From Endozoicomonas euniceicola (GTDB lineage Bacteria > Pseudomonadota > Gammaproteobacteria > Pseudomonadales > Endozoicomonadaceae), in NCBI RefSeq assembly GCF_025562755.1, contig NZ_CP103300.1, positions 4,465,001-4,529,000 on the forward strand: a DNA stretch of 64,000 bases, read 5' to 3'. Shown here in pieces: positions 45,831-52,964 of this stretch. Both the position numbers and the translations under genes were made by a program. The notes beneath the pieces are model-generated. The model did no database searches. It worked only from the letters and a program-made list of their open reading frames with translations, and had not been told where the DNA came from. Numbering within the stretch: the stretch's first letter is position 1; every line of letters begins with the position of its first letter.

Positions 45831-45872
45831 GAAATCAGAAGCCTCACCCGATAGGGTGGGGAGCAGTCACTA
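45700..45872 (+). ncRNA. Predicted TnpB guide RNA (omega/reRNA) region
   Basis: By analogy with characterised IS200/IS605 elements, the tnpB 3' end plus the right-end non-coding segment should be transcribed as the TnpB scaffold RNA, with its guide taken from the flank just outside the element. The stem at 45842-45861 (loop GATA) fits the terminal scaffold hairpin. The limits shown are a guess and no transcription evidence exists. Confidence 0.35.
45842..45861. repeat. Right-end hairpin of the IS200/IS605 element
   Basis: CCTCACCC, loop GATA, GGGTGGGG (one G-T pair). Same stem shape as the left-end hairpin at 44110-44130. Its right arm lies in the 3' end of the small leftward gene, so that gene's last codons come from the element. 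Confidence 0.65.
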
Positions 45873-46095
45873 CCTTTGTTACGTCTGGATCGTCGTGACT
45901 CAACTTAAGAATGACATCATCAATGGTATCGGAATGAAATATAGGGGGAGTATTTGCACGGAACATATAGTAGTCCGAGATTATGTTGTCATCATAATAT
46001 TTATCAGACTCATAATCGTAAGCACTGACATACTGTATACTAAAAGCTATCACTAAAAAAAAAGATATAACTAAGTTCAGTTTCTTTTTAAACAT
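45844..46095 (-). CDS. Small secreted protein, 3' end replaced by IS sequence
   Basis: About 83 residues from the ATG at 46095 (AAGG 8 bases upstream). A clear signal peptide (FKKKLNLVISFFLVIAFSIQ, cleavage near VSA-YD) is followed by an acidic, tyrosine-rich mature part (YDYESDKYYDDNIISDYYMF). The last about 9 codons overlap the right-end hairpin of the IS200/IS605 element, so the natural C-terminus has been lost. No family recognised; high A+T. It could be the stub of a longer secreted protein. Confidence 0.5.
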   Translation of the reverse strand: MFKKKLNLVISFFLVIAFSIQYVSAYDYESDKYYDDNIISDYYMFRANTPPIFHSDTIDDVILKLSHDDPDVTKVVTAPHPIG

Positions 46096-46266
46096 CAAAA
46101 AAACCTTAACTAACCATTCATTAGTAAACATGAGTTTTTTATAAACCTAGTATTTCAGCATTGGATTAATAAAGTAGATGTAATCAATTGATGCTGCAAA
46201 TGCAATCCAGCAGTAGTGCCATTATTAACCCAGACTCCTTGAATTCGGTGGTATAGGGGGCATTAC

Positions 46267-46302
46267 TCAAAAGAAAAAGCCCGCTATGGTCAAACCATAG
46301 CG
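46267..46302 (-). terminator. Rho-independent terminator of the GIY-YIG-like gene
   Basis: Read leftward: CGCTATGGT, loop TTG, ACCATAGCG, then GGCTTTTTCTTTT. A 9-bp perfect stem and T-rich tail, 63 bases after the stop of the gene at 46365. The rest of 46132-46364 holds no gene that I can support. Confidence 0.82.
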
Positions 46303-46364
46303 AGCCAGCGTTGTCTATTGAGTGGTGGTCTATTGAAAGCACTGTTTTCGAAAGCGCTTGATGA

Positions 46365-47381
46365 TCAGGCAACCGCTGCCAGTTCACCGGTGTGCATGTT
46401 TTTAGCTCGTGCGTCCAGCTCTGCCAGCAGGGCGGCCAGGTGGTTACGCTCCTGTTCAATGGCTTCCTGGGTTTTGCGGGTGCGCTCGGTACGATGACGC
46501 TCAATAGCTTCAATAATACGTAGCTCTTGTGGGCAAACCGGCTTAACGACTGGCTCTGGTTCAGGCTTGATCTCCTCAACAACCGGCTGAGGGGTTACAA
46601 CGATCTCTTCTACTATCGTTGCACCTTCAGGTTCGGCTTCAGGCATCTGCTGAAGATTTTCTGCGGCCTGACTATCGCCCGACAGAACCGCATCGGCGGC
46701 GGCAGTGATGGCGGCCAGCTGTGCGCTGATATCATCACTCAGGCTGATACTGTTCATTTGTACTGTGGCATTAGCCTGAGAGCCCGCTGTGGTTTGAATA
46801 GCCGCTGCTTTTTTGGCAGCTTCAGCCGCTTCTTTGGCTTTTTCTTCCTCGGCAATTTTTGCCAGGGCAGCCTTGATGCTCTCTTTGGTAATCTCTTGTT
46901 TGTTGACAGGCTTAGGCTCAGCTGGCTTGCCGCTTGCCGGTGCGGCCTTTGATGGTGAGGCCGTTGCCGTGCTTTTTGAATCGGAGGATTTAATGGTCAG
47001 ACTTGGTGGTGTTTCACGGTCAGAGCCTTCTCCGGAGAAAATGGCTGCCAGCTCTTTTTCGATAGACGATTTGCGCTGGCGGGTTTTCTTCTTCGGAAGA
47101 ATTTTGACGGTACTGGTTTTGTAGCCTCGCAGGCTTTTGGCCCCAAAATGGTCAATGGCCTCCTGCTCCAGCTCAAGCAGTTCCTGACGATCTTCGGCTC
47201 TGTCCCACTCATCAACGGTAAAAGCATCTTCACCGTTGATTCTTATCTCGCGATAAAGTGGGTAGTCCAAGTCTTGCTGCGCTGCAGCCACCATTTTTTC
47301 CCACTGGCTTTCAAGCTCGTTACGGGTACTGCCGACATAGACTTGACCTGTGATGTTGCTGGTGACGGTGAAGATAATCAA
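46365..47381 (-). CDS. GIY-YIG-like N-terminal domain protein with long Ala/Pro/Glu-rich region
   Basis: A 338-residue protein. Residues 1-90 resemble a GIY-YIG nuclease fold (IIFTVTSNITGQVYVGSTRN, then an acidic LELEQEAIDHFGAKSLRGY). The typical GIY reads FTV here and YIG reads YVG. Catalytic Arg and Glu candidates exist but are not certain. After a basic stretch (KKKTRQRKSS), residues 110-280 are low-complexity Ala/Lys/Pro/Glu, and the C-terminus is a predicted coiled coil (RIIEAIERHRTERTRKTQEA). The start is a TTG with AAAGG about 10 bases upstream; a TATAAT box lies 30-35 bases before it. The function is unknown. Confidence 0.72.
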   Translation of the reverse strand: MIIFTVTSNITGQVYVGSTRNELESQWEKMVAAAQQDLDYPLYREIRINGEDAFTVDEWDRAEDRQELLELEQEAIDHFGAKSLRGYKTSTVKILPKKKTRQRKSSIEKELAAIFSGEGSDRETPPSLTIKSSDSKSTATASPSKAAPASGKPAEPKPVNKQEITKESIKAALAKIAEEEKAKEAAEAAKKAAAIQTTAGSQANATVQMNSISLSDDISAQLAAITAAADAVLSGDSQAAENLQQMPEAEPEGATIVEEIVVTPQPVVEEIKPEPEPVVKPVCPQELRIIEAIERHRTERTRKTQEAIEQERNHLAALLAELDARAKNMHTGELAAVA

Positions 47382-47685
47382 CGCTGAAGAACCTTTCTAC
47401 TGACGATAACAGGCGCGCAATTATACCTGCCGATTTGCAGCTGGGTAGTGGGTATTGTTCAGTATTTTTTATTATGTTTGTTGCCTGATGAATCAATAAG
47501 CATTATTTCGACTGATTCCCCCCGTTAATTGCCGAAATTTTTACTTTTTCTGAAGGGAAATATGAGAAAAAGAACTTTTAATTTCTGAATTTGTATCTCG
47601 GGAAACCACTTCATTTTTTCCATGGAGCGGGTGGCGCGGTATTATACGCCACCTGTTGTGTACCTCCGGTGCAGTCCTGCCTGCG
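47382..47685. promoter_or_regulatory. Intergenic region with leftward -10 boxes
   Basis: A 304-bp gap, no gene. Read leftward, TATAAT occurs near 47415-47425 (good for the GIY-YIG-like gene) and again near 47640-47645 inside a GTGGCG/CGCCAC inverted repeat, just downstream of rimI. The middle is AT-rich. Confidence 0.5.
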
Positions 47686-48138
47686 TTAAACACTCAGATC
47701 CAGTGCCATGACGATAGCGTCTTCCGATGAGTGCAGTCGGGTGGCTGGATAATAGTTTTTGCGTCGGCCAATTTCGCTCAGTCCTTCATTAAGGTACAGA
47801 TTAAACGCCGATACATTGGATTCCCTGACTTCCAGAAACAGTGTGTTGGCGTGCTGACGAGCCTGCTTAACCAGGTATTGCAGCAACTGTTTGCCATAGC
47901 CTTTGCCCTGGCAGGCTTTACTGATCGTAATGATCAGCAAATGCGCCTCGTCGGCAACAGACATTAGCACGCCGTGTCCAATGTGCTGGTCATTGAGACT
48001 GGCAATGCAGCAGATATATCCGGCTTTGCCCAGACTGTCTTCAAAGTGACGGGCTTTCCATGGGTGTTCGCTGGCTTCTGTTTCCAGCTGGGTCACGCAG
48101 GGTAGATCCTGCAAGGTCATATCGCGAAAGGACAGCAT
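47686..48138 (-). CDS. rimI: Ribosomal-protein-alanine N-acetyltransferase
   Basis: About 150 residues. GNAT enzyme that acetylates the N-terminal alanine of ribosomal protein S18. Seen: MTLQDLPCVTQLETEASEHPW at the start, LLIITISKACQGKGYGKQLLQYL (acetyl-CoA loop) and LFLEVRESNVSAFNLYLNEG. The ATG at 48138 gives a typical N-terminus; the frame to 48153 uses a TTG that overlaps the holD stop. It follows holD as in E. coli, supporting the call. Confidence 0.88.
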   Translation of the reverse strand: MLSFRDMTLQDLPCVTQLETEASEHPWKARHFEDSLGKAGYICCIASLNDQHIGHGVLMSVADEAHLLIITISKACQGKGYGKQLLQYLVKQARQHANTLFLEVRESNVSAFNLYLNEGLSEIGRRKNYYPATRLHSSEDAIVMALDLSV

Positions 48139-48149
48139 ACTGGGCGGTA

Positions 48150-48995
48150 TCAATTCTCTTCAGTGGAAGGCTTTGGCAATGATGGCTGGTCATTTAGCAG
48201 AGGCTTCAGGTCTTTCCAGGTCTCAGCTTTTAGATTGGGCAGTTTCATAAGCTCGTTCAGTCCATGGCTTACCGCAAAGCGTTGTTCGGCATGCAGGCCG
48301 GGCTGAACACCTCGCAATTCTTCGAAACTGCGCTCAGGGTCTATGACAAAGCGGGCAGCAGCCGGACCAAAAAGCAACACCAGCTTACGACGTGCCAGCC
48401 CGAACTGGTTACTCAGATAAGCACAAACGGCGTCGGTGGCTGCATGATCGTCCTGATCCATCTGTCCAATCAGGCCAGTGTTTCCCAGAGGCCAGACAAA
48501 CTCACTCATTGGCAGGTCGGGCTGAGAGGTGTGCCTGATTGCACGTAAAATGTCGTTTAACAGACGCATATGGAAGCGTGTGAACTGGTTCAGGCCCGAA
48601 TGCGGCATTTCGGCAATCACCAGACATTCGTCATTGGGAGCCAGGGTCACCAGGCGGAATTTGCTGGTGGCTGGTGCCGGCCTGTTCTTTTTAACCCTTG
48701 CAGGTGTTTTCGGCTCTGACTTTTCTGGCTGGTTTGCTGGTGTCGTCACCAGTGTCGGGCGCACGGGGGGCTCCGGCACGGGTTCAGGCTGTTCGGTGTG
48801 CTCTGGCAACCCCAGTGCCAGCATGGCTTCCCGGGCGGTAAGCTCCTGAGCCTGCTCTGGCTCAGTGACCGGTTCCGGAAAATCGAAGTCGCGATGAGCC
48901 AGGGCGTTAGGCAGGACGGTGCGAGGGAACCACGTCTGTATTCCCATCGCATCCAGATAGTCCTGTCGACTCTGTTCTGTAATCCTGCCAGTCAT
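48150..48995 (-). CDS. holD: HolD-like protein (DNA polymerase III psi subunit type)
   Basis: 281 residues, about twice the length of E. coli psi. The N-terminus (TEQSRQDYLDAMGIQTWFPR) matches the psi pattern of a helix followed by LGI-x-x-W. A Pro/Glu-rich linker (about 40-115) leads to a globular C-terminal half (FRLVTLAPNDECLVIAEMP ... KLVLLFGPAAARFVI). The place directly before rimI agrees with holD-rimI. Psi links the clamp loader to SSB-coated template. The long form resembles versions in Pseudomonas and relatives. Direct homology should be tested. Confidence 0.65.
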   Translation of the reverse strand: MTGRITEQSRQDYLDAMGIQTWFPRTVLPNALAHRDFDFPEPVTEPEQAQELTAREAMLALGLPEHTEQPEPVPEPPVRPTLVTTPANQPEKSEPKTPARVKKNRPAPATSKFRLVTLAPNDECLVIAEMPHSGLNQFTRFHMRLLNDILRAIRHTSQPDLPMSEFVWPLGNTGLIGQMDQDDHAATDAVCAYLSNQFGLARRKLVLLFGPAAARFVIDPERSFEELRGVQPGLHAEQRFAVSHGLNELMKLPNLKAETWKDLKPLLNDQPSLPKPSTEEN

Positions 48996-49001
48996 TAATG
49001 G

Positions 49002-50549
49002 TCAGACATTTCCTGTTTGAGGGTTGGTTTTGGTGTGATCCGATTCCAACAGGTTAAGGGCATTGATATACGCCTTGGCGGAAGCAATGACAATGTCAGT
49101 GTCGGCGCCAGAGCCATTCACAATGCGACCTTCCCTTTCCAGGCGAACACTAACATCGCCCTGAGAATCGGTACCACTGGTAATTGCGCTGACATTATAC
49201 AATGCCAGACGGGCGCGTGAATTAGCAATTGTTTCAATGGCCTTGAAAATGGCATCGACAGGGCCGTCCCCCTTGCTGCGCACTTCCTTAGCCTCGCCAT
49301 CGATGTTGATGACCAGCTTCGCTTCTGGTATCGCACCCATTCTGGAATAGGTCTGCAGGTCAGCCAGCTGGTACTTTTCCTGAGGGTTGGTGTTGTGAAC
49401 ATCACTCACCAGCGCCTGCAAATCATCGTCAAAAATCTCTGATTTTTTGTCTGCCAGCTGTTTGAATCGGGCAAACGCTTCATTTAACTCTTCCTGATCA
49501 GCAAATGTGATACCCAGTTCTGACATTCGCGTCTTAAAGGCATTTCTGCCAGACAGTTTGCCCAGGGTCAGGCGGTTGGTGTTCCAGCCTACGTCTTCTG
49601 CTTTCATGATTTCATAGGTTTCACGATGCTTCAGCATACCGTCCTGATGAATGCCGGACTCGTGGGCAAACGCGTTGGCACCCACGATAGCCTTGTTGGG
49701 CTGAATCGGAAAACCGGTAATGCCAGAAACCAGTCGAGAGGCGGGTACGATTTGAGCCGTATTTATACCCGTCGTCACCTTCAGTTCATCTTTACGGGTC
49801 TTGATTGCCATAACAATTTCTTCAAGGGAGGCATTGCCCGCCCGTTCGCCCAGACCATTGATGGTGCACTCTACCTGTCGTGCCCCATTCACCACCGCAG
49901 ACAGGGAGTTGGCAACAGCCAGGCCCAGATCGTTATGACAGTGAACCGAGAAAATAGCCTTGTCTGCATTGGGAATGCGTTCGATCAGCTGCGCAATGGT
50001 GTGGCCGAATTGATGGGGTACTGCGTAACCGACAGTATCCGGAATGTTGATGGTCGATGCACCCGCATCAATGGTCGCTTCAATAATGCGACAAAGAAAG
50101 TCTATATCTGAACGGCCTGCGTCTTCACAGGAAAACTCCACATCATCAATCAGGTTGCGGGCATGTCGGACGGCAAAGACGGCCTGCTCAACGACATCTT
50201 CCGGTGCCATGCACAGTTTGTGCTGCATGTGAATGGGGGAGGTGGCAATGAACGTATGAATACGCCCCCGGCTTGCGGGCTTTAAAGCTTCTGCTGCCCG
50301 GTCAATATCTTTTTCCAGAGCTCGTGAGAGGCTGCAGACGGTGCTTTCTTTAATGGTTTCAGCAATGCTTTTAACGGCATCAAAGTCGCCAGGGCTGGCC
50401 ATGGCAAAGCCCGCTTCAATCACATCGACTTTCAGCATTTCCAACGATTTGGCGATGCGCAGCTTTTCATCTTTCGTCATTGATGCGCCGGGGCTTTGCT
50501 CGCCATCTCTCAGAGTAGTGTCAAAAATAATTACCTGTTCGTTGCTCAT
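49002..50549 (-). CDS. leuA: 2-isopropylmalate synthase
   Basis: A 515-residue enzyme for the first committed step of leucine synthesis (2-oxoisovalerate plus acetyl-CoA). Visible: IIFDTTLRDGEQSPGASMT at the start, the metal/catalytic SVHCHNDLGLAVANS motif, NGLGERAGNASLEEIVMA, and a C-terminal regulatory domain for leucine feedback (about residues 390-510). AGGAG precedes the ATG by 8 bases. A Leu-rich leader peptide lies upstream. holD starts 6 bases after the stop, so leuA-holD-rimI may be co-transcribed. Confidence 0.95.
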   Translation of the reverse strand: MSNEQVIIFDTTLRDGEQSPGASMTKDEKLRIAKSLEMLKVDVIEAGFAMASPGDFDAVKSIAETIKESTVCSLSRALEKDIDRAAEALKPASRGRIHTFIATSPIHMQHKLCMAPEDVVEQAVFAVRHARNLIDDVEFSCEDAGRSDIDFLCRIIEATIDAGASTINIPDTVGYAVPHQFGHTIAQLIERIPNADKAIFSVHCHNDLGLAVANSLSAVVNGARQVECTINGLGERAGNASLEEIVMAIKTRKDELKVTTGINTAQIVPASRLVSGITGFPIQPNKAIVGANAFAHESGIHQDGMLKHRETYEIMKAEDVGWNTNRLTLGKLSGRNAFKTRMSELGITFADQEELNEAFARFKQLADKKSEIFDDDLQALVSDVHNTNPQEKYQLADLQTYSRMGAIPEAKLVINIDGEAKEVRSKGDGPVDAIFKAIETIANSRARLALYNVSAITSGTDSQGDVSVRLEREGRIVNGSGADTDIVIASAKAYINALNLLESDHTKTNPQTGNV

Positions 50550-51030
50550 GATGGAGCTCCTGAATTTTGTTGGAATAATCAGACATTTGTTTTAGCCGTG
50601 ATCCGGGTAGCCTTTTAGCAGGTGTTTGCCCTATACATCACGGAGCGCTTTTTATGTTTGATCCAGTATTTAACGGGCTGTTCAATGTTGACGGCTCGTG
50701 ATGGATCTGGGTCGAAGGTGAAGATAGATAGTCTGCTCAAGGCAGTAGTAGAAGCATACGGGAAGGCAGGAACAGGTTCTTGATGCTCTTTATGGAACGA
50801 GTTATGGAACGAGTTATGGAACGAGTGCAGATCAACCGGCAGATCGGCTGGTTGACTATACCTGTATTGGCTGAGCTTGTAGAGTTCATCTTATTGATTC
50901 GTGTTGTAGGTATTTTCACTTCTCCGTTTGCAATATATATCCATCTGCTGGATTTGCCAAGCGGATGTGAACAATGGAGACTACAGCAGCAAATTAAGAG
51001 TCGCTGAGTAAAAACGAAGGATGCAGTTCA
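50550..51030. other. leuA-yajG intergenic region with a 3 x 12-bp tandem repeat
   Basis: About 480 bp. Holds the leuA leader (see 50737), CCGTGAT/ATCACGG arms (50594-50600 and 50637-50643) and three tandem copies of ATGGAACGAGTT at 50792-50827 (last base differs in copy 3). A 75-codon rightward frame through the repeat has no ribosome-binding site and is probably chance. The yajG promoter should lie near 50930-51010. Confidence 0.5.
50737..50757 (-). CDS. Candidate leucine leader peptide (LeuL-like)
   Basis: Leftward ATG CTT CTA CTA CTG CCT TGA, four consecutive leucine codons including two of the normally rare CTA, 188 bases before the leuA start and on the same strand. Runs of Leu codons in a short leader are the hallmark of leu attenuation. 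CCGTGAT/ATCACGG arms lie between it and leuA, but I find no T-run terminator in the leuA direction and no clear ribosome-binding site. The peptide may also be the tail of a longer open frame beginning at 50919. Confidence 0.4.
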   Translation of the reverse strand: MLLLLP

Positions 51031-51627
51031 ATGACGATAATAAAGTTACGCTGGCAAAAACTATTGCCCACGGTGGGTCTGGGGATATTGTTAACACTTG
51101 GCGGCTGTGCCATGAGCCCACAGGCTGTAAAGGTAAACCCTTCTGTTACTGTGGCCGAGTCGGCCAGAGAGACGCTCAGTTCAAGTGTGTCTGTGACGGT
51201 TTTTGATGAGCGGTTAACGCCCGTTATCGGTCATCGTGGCGGTGTATACGACACTAATGTGATTACCGCCAGGGACAATCTGCCTCTGGCACTGCGATCA
51301 GCGGTTGAACGAGGGCTAAGGGAAATGGGTGCCTCTGTGGTAACTTCTGTTAAGGCTCCGCAGTTTCAGGTGTATCTGGATTCGCTGGAATACACAGTCC
51401 CTGAAGGCAGTTATGTCACACAGGTTCAGGTCAAAGCTAAGATTCGGGTTGCAGTTATGCATGCTGGCCAGCGTTTTGAAGGTTCTTACAGTGCCGATAT
51501 CTCGGAGCGAGTTCCCAAGGCTCCGTCGGACAAGAAAAATGAAGAGCTGTTGAATCAAGTATTGAGTGATGTGCTGGAACGTTTGTTTGTAGATGAAAAG
51601 CTACAGGGTTTTATGAAAACCCTGTAG
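51031..51627 (+). CDS. yajG: YajG-family lipoprotein
   Basis: A 198-residue predicted outer-membrane lipoprotein. Signal peptide KLLPTVGLGILLTLGGC with lipobox Cys, then MSPQAVKVNPSV, VTVFDERLTPVIGHRGG and the helix-rich C-terminus typical of YajG. The family is widespread in gammaproteobacteria and of unknown function. GAAGGA lies 9 bases before the ATG. The stop codon is inside a perfect inverted repeat. Confidence 0.82.
   Translation: MTIIKLRWQKLLPTVGLGILLTLGGCAMSPQAVKVNPSVTVAESARETLSSSVSVTVFDERLTPVIGHRGGVYDTNVITARDNLPLALRSAVERGLREMGASVVTSVKAPQFQVYLDSLEYTVPEGSYVTQVQVKAKIRVAVMHAGQRFEGSYSADISERVPKAPSDKKNEELLNQVLSDVLERLFVDEKLQGFMKTL
51601..51627 (+). terminator. Perfect 12-bp stem-loop ending at the yajG stop codon
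   Basis: CTACAGGGTTTT, loop ATG, AAAACCCTGTAG. The right arm's last three bases are the yajG TAG stop. TCTTCC follows, not a strong T-run. It parallels the palindrome over the sctC stop and may stabilise or terminate the transcript. Confidence 0.6.
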
Positions 51628-51641
51628 TCTTCCGGGGTCAC

Positions 51642-51666
51642 ATTCCCCGTAGCTTGCTCCGGGGAT
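51642..51666. repeat. Dispersed hairpin repeat, copy 1 (copy 2 at 53754-53777)
   Basis: ATTCCCCGTAGCTTGCTCCG then GGGAT; copy 2 differs by one internal base (C for T) and at the end. CCCCG pairs with CGGGG. The two copies bracket the kinase-like gene and its converging neighbour, and copy 2 lies inside the kinase remnant. Possibly a small palindromic repeat family of this genome. Confidence 0.6.
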
Positions 51667-51756
51667 TGACATCATTGTAATAAATGACTGACTTGATCCT
51701 GTCCTCAGGATCGAACACTATGAGGGGGATGCAATAAATAATCTAAGGATAGATTA

Positions 51757-52899
51757 ATGCCTCCACGAATAGGACCGTCACAGCCAGAGGTACTTGGGAA
51801 TGTGGAAAACTCACCCAAAGAGGAGGCGTCTGGTAAAACCCAGAACTCAAGAGAAGTTAAAAAACAAAAAACTGAAACTCATATACCTAAAGATTCAAGC
51901 AGTAAGCGCTCCGGGAATCAGACAAAAAGTATACGGGACCGATTAGTTTCTGCTGCTGAACCAGAGACCAGAAGTCGAGTTAGTTCATCCTCCAGTACGG
52001 ATAGCGGCTTTTATTCTGACAATGAATCTCTTGTCAGCAGTGATTCATTCAGCTCCGGTACATCAGAGCGAACGGATAGCTTAATTAGCAATGACTCCGT
52101 AGATAGCGCTTTTTCAGACGTATCTGAGAGCAGTGAAATTGGCGCTGCTGGCCACTCTGATACTTTTGCGAAAGTAGGCGATGGTCATATTGGAAAGCTG
52201 ACCAGTAAGAGTGAAGCTGAAGTTTATAATAGAAGAGAGTCGTTAATTCTGAACTCGATACTTCCGGAAAACAAGCCGCTCAGTGCGCTGAGCGATAATG
52301 AATTGGACACACTGGCTCCTCTGTTAAGTCGTGCGGAAGCGGAGGATATGAGTGTTATTGTTCCTGAGATGCTTGGAAAAGATATACCCGAACACCGAAA
52401 GCTGGAAATGGATATTAAAATAGGTTTCAAGACTGCTTCCCGTGAACAGCTTAAGGAAGCAGGTCATTTGTCGCCACTTGAGAAAAAAATGAAACATATG
52501 GTGATGGATATGGCATACGGTTCAACTTTAAGAGGTTACCGGCTTGAAGGTTTAAAAATAAAAGGTCAGAAACCTGAAAATAACAGGCTTAAGCTAACTA
52601 GAAACTCCAAGCAGCATATTAAAAAAGTTATCAAACAGGCTGGTTCTGAAAATAAAGAAAAGATACTGAATGATCTTACAAAAATGAGAACTACTCTGGC
52701 TATTTCAAAAGCTGCTTTTGTTGCCAGTAGTGCACTTTTTTTAATTGATGAAAAAAATCCGGAGAATACGGTAGTAAAGCTTATTGATGTAGCCCATCCC
52801 ATTTATCCTTCGAGCAAAGAGTTTAAGGGTATTCGAAGCGATAATGTTAAATCATTAAATAGTCTGATCAATTACATCAAAAAGATAGAGACCACCTGA
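51757..52899 (+). CDS. Inositol polyphosphate kinase-like protein, candidate T3SS effector
   Basis: 380 residues. Residues 1-128 are Ser/Asp/Glu-rich and disordered, like an effector secretion region. From 131 on, motifs of the eukaryotic inositol polyphosphate kinase (IPK, PF03770) family appear in order: AGHSDTFAKVGDGHIGKL (131-148, nucleotide loop and Lys), EAEVYNRR, VPEMLGK, LEMDIKIGFKTASREQL (216-232; the family's PxxxDxKxG, with Pro replaced by Lys215), YGSTLRGYRLEGLKIKG (the SxxLGFRxxGM block), VASSALFLID (323-331; SSLLF-like) and VVKLIDVAHPIY (339-350; metal-binding IDFAH). The enzymes phosphorylate inositol phosphates using ATP. AAGGA precedes the ATG by 7 bases. Confidence 0.75.
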   Translation: MPPRIGPSQPEVLGNVENSPKEEASGKTQNSREVKKQKTETHIPKDSSSKRSGNQTKSIRDRLVSAAEPETRSRVSSSSSTDSGFYSDNESLVSSDSFSSGTSERTDSLISNDSVDSAFSDVSESSEIGAAGHSDTFAKVGDGHIGKLTSKSEAEVYNRRESLILNSILPENKPLSALSDNELDTLAPLLSRAEAEDMSVIVPEMLGKDIPEHRKLEMDIKIGFKTASREQLKEAGHLSPLEKKMKHMVMDMAYGSTLRGYRLEGLKIKGQKPENNRLKLTRNSKQHIKKVIKQAGSENKEKILNDLTKMRTTLAISKAAFVASSALFLIDEKNPENTVVKLIDVAHPIYPSSKEFKGIRSDNVKSLNSLINYIKKIETT

Positions 52900-52964
52900 A
52901 AGCACTGGCTTGACGCTTCTTTCAGGCTCATTTTAGGATTGGAAAATACTGAGCCACCGGCCTG

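Larger units (their letters stand above)
44108..45872. mobile_element. IS200/IS605-family element with divergent tnpA and tnpB
   Basis: Contains a Y1 transposase gene (leftward) and a tnpB gene (rightward) with 65 bases between their starts, the IS605-like arrangement. Subterminal hairpins of the same shape mark the ends: 44110-44130 (CCTCGCCC / GGGCGGGG) and 45842-45861 (CCTCACCC / GGGTGGGG). Such elements make no target duplication and insert 3' of a short fixed sequence, so exact ends are approximate (within about 10 bases). The left side abuts an IS630 remnant and the right side a small secreted-protein gene. Confidence 0.75.

Noticed and set aside
50780..51007. Rightward 75-codon frame starting in the 12-bp tandem repeat
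   Set aside because: MERV repeats arise from the DNA repeat; no ribosome-binding site and no homologue recognised.
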